NCBI GenBank assembly: GCA_964481475.1
Contig: CAYZTG010000004.1
Location: 1 to 55,859, forward strand
DNA from: DUQU01 sp964481475
Lineage (GTDB): Bacteria > Bacillota_I > Bacilli_A > Acholeplasmatales > UBA5453
DNA length: 55,859 nucleotides
Reading direction: 5' to 3'
The position numbers and the translations under genes are program-made. The notes beneath the pieces are model-generated. The model had not been told where the DNA came from. It saw only the letters and a list, made by a program, of their open reading frames with translations, and did no database searches. Below, in pieces: positions 25,682 through 32,984 of the stretch; positions within the stretch are counted from its first letter, which is position 1, and the number at the start of each line of letters is the position of its first letter.

Positions 25682-26307
25682 TATTTTGTGCCAAACATCC
25701 TATCGCCACAATCTCCTAAACCTGGAAGAATATAACTATTTTCATCTAACTTTTCATCTAAAGCAGCTAAATAAATATCTACATCAGGATGTTCTTTTTT
25801 AAGTAGTTCTACTCCCTCAGGACAACCAACCACACCAACATATCTAATGTCTTTAACACCAGCTTCTTTTAAAATTGATATTGCAGCACTAACTGTTCCA
25901 CCTGTTGCTAACATAGGATCAACTAATAAAACTGTTGACTCATCAATTTTATCTGGCAACTTTTTAAAATAAGTTACTGGTTTTAATGTTTTTGCATCTC
26001 TATAGAGGCCAATATGTCCTATTTTTGCTTGAGGAATAATTCGGTGAATTCCTTCAACCATTCCAATTCCCGCTCTTAATATTGGCACTATTACGATATT
26101 GTTTTTAAGAACGTTCACATTTGTTTCTATTAATGGCGTTTCAACTACTTTCGGAACTGTTAAAAAATCACGTGATATTTCATAGGTGATTAACATACCA
26201 ATTTCACTAATTGCTTCTCTAAATTCTTTTGTCCCTGTGTTCTTATCACGAATAATTGCCATCTTATGTTCAATTAAAGGGTGTTTTAATACTGTCAATT
26301 TACTCAT
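25681..26307 (-). CDS. upp: uracil phosphoribosyltransferase
   Basis: 208 residues, full length. Salvages uracil with PRPP to UMP. The PRPP loop VDPMLATGGTVSAA, the N-terminal HPLIEHKMAIIRDK and the C-terminal uracil site LPGLGDCGDRMFGT are intact. The start overlaps the rpiB stop. The rpiB-upp order matches the Bacillus ywlF-glyA-upp region, without glyA. Confidence 0.97.
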   Translation of the reverse strand: MSKLTVLKHPLIEHKMAIIRDKNTGTKEFREAISEIGMLITYEISRDFLTVPKVVETPLIETNVNVLKNNIVIVPILRAGIGMVEGIHRIIPQAKIGHIGLYRDAKTLKPVTYFKKLPDKIDESTVLLVDPMLATGGTVSAAISILKEAGVKDIRYVGVVGCPEGVELLKKEHPDVDIYLAALDEKLDENSYILPGLGDCGDRMFGTK

Positions 26308-26741
26308 TTCTTCTCCTCATATTCATTTATTTTATCAATTCTATTTTGGTGTCTTGTTTCAAAGTTAGCATTATTATATGCTTCAACTATTTTAATTGCA
26401 TTTTCAAGTGAAGTTGTTCTTCCCCCAATTGCAATAATGTTTGCATTATTATGTTCCTTGGCAAGTCTTGCAGTATTTTCATCATAAACAAGTGCAGCTC
26501 GAACTCCTTTAACTTTATTAGCAGCTATTGAAATTCCTATTCCAGTTCCACACATTACAATCCCATATTCATACTTCCCACTCGCTACAGCTTTTCCCAC
26601 CTTTATACCAAAATCCGGATAATCAACAGACTCAAGTGAATCTGTTCCTAAGTCCTCATATTTAATATTCTTTTCGTCAAAATATTTTTTAAGTTCTTTT
26701 TTTAATGAATAAGCGGCGTGATCTGATCCTATTGCTATCAT
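26304..26741 (-). CDS. rpiB: ribose-5-phosphate isomerase B
   Basis: 145 residues. Interconverts ribose and ribulose 5-phosphate, feeding PRPP and, via the pentose phosphate route, erythrose 4-phosphate. GSDHAA at 5-10 and the catalytic Cys64 in MCGTGIG fit RpiB; His98 lies in KEHNN. It has its own extended -10 promoter and is translationally coupled to upp. LacAB subunits are similar, but the single-gene context favours RpiB. Confidence 0.95.
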   Translation of the reverse strand: MIAIGSDHAAYSLKKELKKYFDEKNIKYEDLGTDSLESVDYPDFGIKVGKAVASGKYEYGIVMCGTGIGISIAANKVKGVRAALVYDENTARLAKEHNNANIIAIGGRTTSLENAIKIVEAYNNANFETRHQNRIDKINEYEEKK

Positions 26742-26765
26742 TTTTTAGTCCCCCTTTTCTATTTG

Positions 26766-26774
26766 ATTATATCA
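26766..26774 (-). promoter_or_regulatory. extended -10 promoter of rpiB-upp
   Basis: Minus strand TGATATAAT in the 55-base gap after typA. No good -35. Identical to the gdpP -10. Confidence 0.5.
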
Positions 26775-26796
26775 TACGATCGTTATTATTTTAAGC

Positions 26797-28557
26797 TTAA
26801 ATCTTTTTTCTTAATCTAATTGATTTTGGTGTAATTTCAATTAATTCATCATCATTTATATAAGACATACACATCTCTAAAGTCATTAATCGAGCTTTTC
26901 TTAAAACTACTGTTGCATCTTTAGTGGCGCTTCTAACGTTGGTTAGTTGCTTCCCTTGTGTTACATTAACATGAAGGTCATTATTCTTATTTGATTCACC
27001 AACAATCATTCCTTGATATACCCTATCTCTAGGTTCAATAAACATTACCCCTCTATCTTCTAAACGATGTAAGGCGTAAGCAGTCGCTTCGCCTTCGTTA
27101 TTTGCCACAAGCGAGCCTGTTTTCCTATTTACATTATTAGAAACTAATTCTTTATATTCTGAAAATGTATGATTAATAACTCCTTCACCAAAAGTAATAG
27201 ATAAAAAGGTGTTTTTTATTCCAATTAAACTTTTTGAAGGTGACTCAATCAATAATGTACTGTTGCCATTAAAAGTTTGTAAGTCTAGCAACTGCCCTTT
27301 TCTACTTGTAAATAACTCAATCACACTACCAATTGATTGTTCTGGAACATTAATCGTCACTAGTTCAAACGGTTCTTTAATAATATTATTTTCTTCAATA
27401 GTAATAACATTTGGCTTTGCTACAGCAAACTCATAACCTTCTCTTTTCATTGTTTCAATTAAGATACTTAAGTGCAGTTCACCCCTACCCTTAACTAACC
27501 AACTATCATTAGATACTTTTTCAATTATTAAACTCACATCTTTTTGAGCTTCTTTATTAAGTCTTTCTTCTAATTTACTACTTGTTACAAACTTTCCTTC
27601 CAAACCAGCAAAAGGAGATTTATTAACTAAAAACAACATTTCAATTGTTGGTTTTTGAATTGTCAATGCAGGGAGGATATCAACATCATGTTGATCATTA
27701 ACAGTTTCTCCAACTGTTAAATCGCTTAAACCAGCGATTGCTACTATATCACCACCACTAGCTTCTTTTAACTCTACTTTATTAAGTCCATCAAAACCAT
27801 AAATTTTTTGGATTCTAAAATTTATAATTTCTTCACCTCTTTTAACTGACGCCATTTGATTAATTGTTATTTTTCCTCTAAATATTTTACCAATACCTAT
27901 TCTTCCTACATAATCATTATAGTCCAGTATTGCAGGTTGAAACTGTAAAGTTCCTTCACTAACTTTAGGAGGTTTTACATAATCGACAATAGTCTTTAAA
28001 AGTGAGTCCATCGAAGAACTTTTAAGCATCTTTTCATCTAAAGAAGCAAGTCCTTCACTTGCAGAAGCATAAACAATCGGGAAGTCCAATTGCTCATCTG
28101 TTGCATTTAGATTCATAAATAGTTCATATAATTCGTCGATGACTGCTTTCGGTCTTATTACTGGTCTATCCATTTTGTTTAAGACAACAATTATTTGCAA
28201 CTTCGCTTTTAAAGCTTTATCTAAAACAAACTTTGTCTGTGGCATTACACCTTCATTAGCATCGACAACTAAACAAATTGCTTCAACCATATTAACAATT
28301 CTTTCTACTTCTCCCCCAAAATCATGGTGTCCTGGAGTATCTAAAATATTTATTTTTATATCTTCATAATAAACTGCTGTATTTTTTGAAAGAATAGTAA
28401 TACCTCTCTCTTTTTCTAAGTCAAGGTTATCCATTGCTCTATTTTCTATTTGCTTATTACTCTTTGTAGTTTGCTTTAACAAAGAGTCTACTAATGTTGT
28501 CTTACCGTGGTCAACGTGAGCAACAATAGCAATATTTCTTACTTTTGTATTAATCAT
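26797..28557 (-). CDS. typA: translational GTPase TypA/BipA
   Basis: 586 residues, a little shorter than the typical 605-615. Ribosome-associated GTPase used in ribosome assembly and stress or cold growth. G1 AHVDHGKTT, the G2/switch I ERGITI, G3 DTPGHHDFGG, G4 NKMDRP; EF-G-like domains and the BipA C-terminal domain follow, with LTNVRSA near the end. Overlaps ywlC by 8 bases. The EF-G-like switch and absence of EF-G domain IV separate it from fusA in this window. Confidence 0.96.
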   Translation of the reverse strand: MINTKVRNIAIVAHVDHGKTTLVDSLLKQTTKSNKQIENRAMDNLDLEKERGITILSKNTAVYYEDIKINILDTPGHHDFGGEVERIVNMVEAICLVVDANEGVMPQTKFVLDKALKAKLQIIVVLNKMDRPVIRPKAVIDELYELFMNLNATDEQLDFPIVYASASEGLASLDEKMLKSSSMDSLLKTIVDYVKPPKVSEGTLQFQPAILDYNDYVGRIGIGKIFRGKITINQMASVKRGEEIINFRIQKIYGFDGLNKVELKEASGGDIVAIAGLSDLTVGETVNDQHDVDILPALTIQKPTIEMLFLVNKSPFAGLEGKFVTSSKLEERLNKEAQKDVSLIIEKVSNDSWLVKGRGELHLSILIETMKREGYEFAVAKPNVITIEENNIIKEPFELVTINVPEQSIGSVIELFTSRKGQLLDLQTFNGNSTLLIESPSKSLIGIKNTFLSITFGEGVINHTFSEYKELVSNNVNRKTGSLVANNEGEATAYALHRLEDRGVMFIEPRDRVYQGMIVGESNKNNDLHVNVTQGKQLTNVRSATKDATVVLRKARLMTLEMCMSYINDDELIEITPKSIRLRKKI

Positions 28558-29131
28558 TATTCACTTCCATTATTCTTTCCTTAGAAATAGATCCAATTCT
28601 TAGAAACTCTATTTCGTTATCTATTAAACTAATTGTTGTTGATGATATATTTAAATAATTTTTATTTTCTTCCTCATAAATATAATCAACTAATTCACTA
28701 AATTGCTCTTTTATTTTTACAATATCATTTAGTGGAGGGTGGTTTGATTTATTGACCGAGGTAGTTTTAAGTGGACCATTAATTTTTATTAAATTTAAGG
28801 CCGTATCGTTATTTGGTATTCTTACTCCAACCGTTTTTTTACCTGTCATTTTATAATATTTTTCTGATGAGTTTAAAATAATTGTTAAAGCTCCTGGCCA
28901 AAAAGTTTCAGCAATTTTCTCTGCCTTTTTAGATAAAACAGCCAATTGCTTAACTTCCTCTAAGCTGCTACATAAAACAACTAACTCTTTAGTTTGATCT
29001 CTTCCTTTGATTTGATAAATTTTTTGAGTTGCCTTATCATCATTTATTAAACAACCCATGCCATAAACAGTGTCTGTTGGAAAAATAACAACACTATTTT
29101 TTTTGAGATATCCTTCTTTAAATGAGTTCAT
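28550..29131 (-). CDS. ywlC: threonylcarbamoyl-AMP synthase, Sua5/YwlC/TsaC
   Basis: 193 residues from ATG at 29131; two in-frame GTGs upstream are within prmC and have no clear ribosome site. It makes threonylcarbamoyl-AMP for tRNA t6A37. The YrdC-domain motifs PTDTVYG and KGRDQTKEL, plus FWPGALTIIL and GVRIPN, are present. The C-terminal Sua5 domain of Bacillus YwlC (346 residues) is absent, so the form is the short TsaC-like one. It sits after prmC, as in many Firmicutes. Confidence 0.93.
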   Translation of the reverse strand: MNSFKEGYLKKNSVVIFPTDTVYGMGCLINDDKATQKIYQIKGRDQTKELVVLCSSLEEVKQLAVLSKKAEKIAETFWPGALTIILNSSEKYYKMTGKKTVGVRIPNNDTALNLIKINGPLKTTSVNKSNHPPLNDIVKIKEQFSELVDYIYEEENKNYLNISSTTISLIDNEIEFLRIGSISKERIMEVNND

Positions 29132-29957
29132 TACTATCACCACTAACTATTGTGTAACGATCTTTACCGTTTAAATCTTTTAAAGTAGTTATTCTTGATT
29201 TAGGATTTGCTTTTTTTATTATTGCGTTAATTAAATCTTTCTGCTGGAATCCATGCTCAATAATAATTAAATAGTCCTCATTAAGATAATTATAAACTTC
29301 ATTAAAGAATCTTTGATAAAGGTCAATACCTTCACTTCCCGCAAACAAAGCTCCCTTTGGCTCTTTTAAAACAAAATCATCTAAATTTTCTTTAGTAGAA
29401 ACATAAGGAAGATTTGCAACTATTACATCAAATTTATTAGTCACACCACTAAATAAATCACTCTTCATAAAAGTAACATTTGTATTATGTATTTTATTAT
29501 TCTTTTTGGCAACTTTAAGAGCCTTCTTACTTATATCGACACCATAAACATCACTATTAGGGAAAAGTTTATTTAATGTGATTGCAAGACAGCCAGAACC
29601 AGTCCCTACATCAATTATTTTCAAATAATTACTTTTATAATAATTAGTAAATATCTCAACTATTCCTTCCGTTTCTGGCCTAGGAATTAAGACATTCTCA
29701 TCTACATAAAATTCTAAATTATAAAAATAAGCCTTTTTAAGTAAATACTGAAGCGGCTTATTTTCTCTTATATAACTATTTAAGTATTCAATATATTTTT
29801 TTATAACCTTTTTTGAAGGTAGTTCTGTTAAATTTGCATAAAGTAAATCAAGTGTTAAAGAAGCACTTTCTGCTAAAAATGTTTTGGCAATAGAAACATC
29901 TAAATTAGATTCTTTTAGTCTTTTTTGTCCATCTAATAAGAGTTGATTATAAGTCAT
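29118..29957 (-). CDS. prmC: peptide chain release factor glutamine methyltransferase
   Basis: 279 residues. Methylates the Gln of the GGQ motif in release factors. SAM-binding IDVGTGSGCLAI and the acceptor-binding motif, here NLPYV rather than the usual NPPYI, precede the C-terminal strands. An N-terminal helical domain (about 1-80) fits PrmC. Overlaps prfA by 11 bases, so substrate and enzyme are made together. Confidence 0.94.
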   Translation of the reverse strand: MTYNQLLLDGQKRLKESNLDVSIAKTFLAESASLTLDLLYANLTELPSKKVIKKYIEYLNSYIRENKPLQYLLKKAYFYNLEFYVDENVLIPRPETEGIVEIFTNYYKSNYLKIIDVGTGSGCLAITLNKLFPNSDVYGVDISKKALKVAKKNNKIHNTNVTFMKSDLFSGVTNKFDVIVANLPYVSTKENLDDFVLKEPKGALFAGSEGIDLYQRFFNEVYNYLNEDYLIIIEHGFQQKDLINAIIKKANPKSRITTLKDLNGKDRYTIVSGDSNELI

Positions 29958-31023
29958 AGTTTTCGCCTAATTTTAGCTTTTCACTTTGAATTTCATTTAA
30001 AAGCGGTTCTAAAACAAGATCTAATTTACCTTCCATAATTGCATCTAATCTTTGGATAGTTAAATTAATACGATGATCGGTTACTCTATTTTGGGGGTAG
30101 TTATATGTTCTAATCTTTTCTGATCTAAATCCACGACCCACTAATGATTGTCGCTTTTCGCCTTCTTTTTGAAGCTGTTCGTTTTTAAACTTATCATAAA
30201 TTCTTGTTACTAATAAACGGTAAGCTTTATCTTTATTTTCGTGTTGACTTTTACCTTCTTGACAAGCAACCGCAATTCCTGTCGGTAAATGCGTTAGTCT
30301 TACTGCCGAGTAAGTAGTGTTTACTGACTGACCTCCTGGGCCACTTGAGTTGAAAGTATCAAATTTAATATCATTCCAGCTAATATCAACTTCGATTTCT
30401 TCAGCTTCTGGCATTACTAAAACCGTTGCAGTTGAGGTATGAACTCGACCTTGGGATTCTGTTTCTGGGACTCTTTGCACACGGTGAACTCCAGATTCAT
30501 GTTTTAAAGTTGAATAAACGTTTTCGCCACTAATAATAAACTCTATTGCTGAAAATCCCCCCATTGTCCCAAACATTGTGTTTAAAATCTCTATTTTCCA
30601 ATGTCTTTCTTCAGCATATTTCGAATACATTCTATACAAATCTCCTGCAAAGATATTTGCTTCATCACCACCTGCAGCTCCTTTAATCTCAACTATTACG
30701 TTTTTATCATCATCAGGATCTTTTGGTAATAATAATATTTTTAGCTCTTGAAGTATTCCTTCTAAGTTATCCTCAATACTATCTTTTTCTAGTTCAGCCA
30801 TTGCTACTATTTCTTCATCATCTTCTTCAAGGATGCTTTCAAGTTCTTTTAGCTGCTCTGTTAATTTTTTGTAATTTTGATATGCAAAAACAATCTTTTC
30901 CAATCCTTTTTGTTCTTTAAGAAGTGATGTCATTTTTGAAATATCACTAGTAATTTTGGGATTAATTAAAGATTCAGTTATTTCGTTATACCTTTTTTCA
31001 GTTAAATCTAGCCTTTTAAACAT
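29947..31023 (-). CDS. prfA: peptide chain release factor 1
   Basis: 358 residues, full length. Terminates translation at UAA and UAG. The peptidyl-hydrolysis motif GGQ lies in SSGPGGQSVN, preceded by the PETESQGRVHTST block of the decoding domain. prfB is not in the window, though UGA stops imply it exists elsewhere. Starts 15 bases downstream of a GAGGTGG region, at ATG 31023. Confidence 0.97.
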   Translation of the reverse strand: MFKRLDLTEKRYNEITESLINPKITSDISKMTSLLKEQKGLEKIVFAYQNYKKLTEQLKELESILEEDDEEIVAMAELEKDSIEDNLEGILQELKILLLPKDPDDDKNVIVEIKGAAGGDEANIFAGDLYRMYSKYAEERHWKIEILNTMFGTMGGFSAIEFIISGENVYSTLKHESGVHRVQRVPETESQGRVHTSTATVLVMPEAEEIEVDISWNDIKFDTFNSSGPGGQSVNTTYSAVRLTHLPTGIAVACQEGKSQHENKDKAYRLLVTRIYDKFKNEQLQKEGEKRQSLVGRGFRSEKIRTYNYPQNRVTDHRINLTIQRLDAIMEGKLDLVLEPLLNEIQSEKLKLGENYDL

Positions 31024-31046
31024 TGTTCCACCTCTTAACCTTTAAT

Positions 31047-31055
31047 ATTTTACCA
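31047..31055 (-). promoter_or_regulatory. extended -10 promoter of prfA operon
   Basis: Minus strand TGGTAAAAT followed by ATTA. The same ten bases precede tatD. A small inverted repeat GAGTT-ttt-AACTC lies upstream at 31061-31073. Confidence 0.5.
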
Positions 31056-31084
31056 TAATTGAGTTAAAAACTCTAACAAAATAT

Positions 31085-31099
31085 TTCAAATAATTATAA
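31085..31099 (-). promoter_or_regulatory. PerR/Fur-type box candidate between prfA and dps
   Basis: Minus strand TTATAATTATTTGAA agrees with the Bacillus Per box TTATAATnATTATAA at 12 of 14 fixed positions. It lies about 30 bp upstream of the dps -10. In such AT-rich DNA a chance match is quite possible. Confidence 0.35.
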
Positions 31100-31128
31100 G
31101 CAATATATTTAGGTTTTTGTAAGAAATA

Positions 31129-31137
31129 TGTTATAAT
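31129..31137 (+). promoter_or_regulatory. extended -10 promoter of dps
   Basis: TGTTATAAT, identical to the cca, yigZ and rpsF sites. A consensus -35 is lacking. Confidence 0.55.
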
Positions 31138-31177
31138 TAATTATGTAAATAAGAATAATATCGAGGAGGTAAATATT

Positions 31178-31609
31178 ATGAACTTAGAAAAAATGCTTAA
31201 TGAGCAAGTAGCTAACTTAATTGTTTTTTATGTCAAGCTCCACAACTATCACTGGTTTGTTAATGGAACTGAGTTTTTCCGTTTACATGAGCTTTTTGAG
31301 GCACTGTATGATGAAACTACCGAACACTATGACGAAGTCGCAGAAAGAATGTTGATGTTAGAAATGACACCAGTAGCAACATTAAAGGGATCATTAGAAT
31401 TAGCAACTCTTAAAGAAGCAACTAACAAAGAATCTACTAATGAAATGATTCAAAGTGTTTTAAATGATTATCTTCATTTGAACGAAAGATTCGGTAAAAC
31501 ACTTGAACTTGCTGAAGAAGCGGGTGACGATGTTACTGCTGATGTAATGACTACAATTAGAGCTAGCTTCCAAAAACACATTTGGATGCTAAAAGAAATG
31601 ATTAAATAA
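31178..31609 (+). CDS. dps: Dps-family ferritin-like protein
   Basis: 143 residues. Dodecameric mini-ferritin that oxidises and stores iron with peroxide, protecting DNA. The intersubunit ferroxidase residues are in the right spacing: His25, His37, Asp52 and Glu56 (in DEVAER), with HWFVNG at 25-30. AGGAGGT lies 8 bases before the ATG. It is monocistronic, with its own promoter, a possible PerR box and a strong terminator, which fits an oxidative-stress gene. Confidence 0.94.
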   Translation: MNLEKMLNEQVANLIVFYVKLHNYHWFVNGTEFFRLHELFEALYDETTEHYDEVAERMLMLEMTPVATLKGSLELATLKEATNKESTNEMIQSVLNDYLHLNERFGKTLELAEEAGDDVTADVMTTIRASFQKHIWMLKEMIK

Positions 31610-31626
31610 GAGCTTCTCTTAAAAAT

Positions 31627-31655
31627 AAAAGTTGTCAAAATGACAACTTTTTTTT
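31627..31655. terminator. bidirectional terminator between dps and dnaB
   Basis: AAAAGTTGTCA-aaa-TGACAACTTTT, an 11-bp stem with T-run on the plus side and A-run on the other. Serves the convergent dps and dnaB. Confidence 0.88.
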
Positions 31656-31656
31656 A

Positions 31657-32976
31657 TTATATATCTTGTTCTGTTACAGAATTAAACTTAGACTGATTCT
31701 TTTGGAATTTAAGTTTAAATCTTCCTGTTTGTCCTTGACGGTTTTTTGCCAAACTTACTTCAATAATATCATCATTAAGATGTTCTTCATCTGGATACAT
31801 AAACATTACTATGTCAGCATCTTGTTCAATTGACCCTGATTCTCTTAAGTCTGCCAAAACTGGCGTTTTATCAGGTCTTTTTTCAACATCTCTTGAAAGT
31901 TGCGATAAAGCCAAAACGGGTACTTCTAGTTCTCTAGCCATTAGTTTTAATCCTCTAGAAATTTCTGCGACATTTTCTTGACGATTAGAACTAGATTTAC
32001 TCTCTGTAATAAGTTGAAGATAATCAATAATGACAAAATCCAATTTACCTTCTTGTTTTAATTTTCTACATTTTGCTCTAATATCATTTACTTTAACAGT
32101 AGCTGTATCATCAAAATATAAGTTATAACTATTTAGTGAGGCAGTAGCTGCATTGATATCTTGCCAATCGTTAGCAGTTAAATTACCATTTCTAATTAAG
32201 CGGTTATCAACCATACTTTCAGCAGATAACATCCTACTTACTAATTGCTCATTAGACATCTCCAAAGAAAAAATAGCTACATTAGCCTTGCCATTACTAT
32301 TTTGTCTACATATATGTAATGCTAGGTTCATTGCAAAAGCACTCTTACCTATTCCAGGTCTTGCTGCTAAAATTATAAGTTCTTCTTTTTGAAAACCTGA
32401 AGTTAAATAATTTAGTCTTCCAAAACCAGTATTAAGTCCTGTTACATCCCCTTCTGTTCTTCTAATTTCTGCTTTTTTTCTTACCTCTTTTAAAACCTCA
32501 TTGATACCTAAGAACTCTCCGGCTCTTCTTCTTCTAATTAATTTAAAAATTATTTCTTCAGCTAAATCTACATATTGAGTTGCTGAAAGTGTTTGGTCAT
32601 ACCCTTTTAGATTTATTTTCGAAGTAGCATCTATCATTGCTCTTTTTAGCGAAAAATCTTTGACAACTTCAATATATGTATCAAGGTTTGAAGTAGTAGG
32701 AGTGAAGTCTGTTAAATGAAACAAGTAATCTGCACCTATTTGTTTCATTGCGTTGAAAGTAGCTAGTTTATTTGAAATTGTTGTATAGTCAATTTTTTCA
32801 TCTTCTTCTAATAAAAGAGTTAGAGCATGATAGATGTTTTTATGTCTTAAATCATAAAAGTCATCCATTTCTAATTTATCTCTAACCGTAGGAACGACTT
32901 GTGGGTTTAAAAAACAAGCTCCTAAGACAGATTTCTCCGCCTCCAAATTATGAGGCATTACGCGTATTTCATTCAT
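31657..32976 (-). CDS. dnaB: replicative DNA helicase
   Basis: 439 residues, normal length. Hexameric helicase at the fork (called DnaC in Bacillus). N-terminal domain 1-105, linker helix, then RecA-like domain with Walker A ARPGIGKSA near 205-213, Walker B IIDYLQL, and the Arg finger region SRGLKLMARE. Follows the gdpP-rplI fusion as in Bacillus, where rplI precedes dnaC. Confidence 0.97.
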   Translation of the reverse strand: MNEIRVMPHNLEAEKSVLGACFLNPQVVPTVRDKLEMDDFYDLRHKNIYHALTLLLEEDEKIDYTTISNKLATFNAMKQIGADYLFHLTDFTPTTSNLDTYIEVVKDFSLKRAMIDATSKINLKGYDQTLSATQYVDLAEEIIFKLIRRRRAGEFLGINEVLKEVRKKAEIRRTEGDVTGLNTGFGRLNYLTSGFQKEELIILAARPGIGKSAFAMNLALHICRQNSNGKANVAIFSLEMSNEQLVSRMLSAESMVDNRLIRNGNLTANDWQDINAATASLNSYNLYFDDTATVKVNDIRAKCRKLKQEGKLDFVIIDYLQLITESKSSSNRQENVAEISRGLKLMARELEVPVLALSQLSRDVEKRPDKTPVLADLRESGSIEQDADIVMFMYPDEEHLNDDIIEVSLAKNRQGQTGRFKLKFQKNQSKFNSVTEQDI

Positions 32977-32984
32977 TTTTACAC

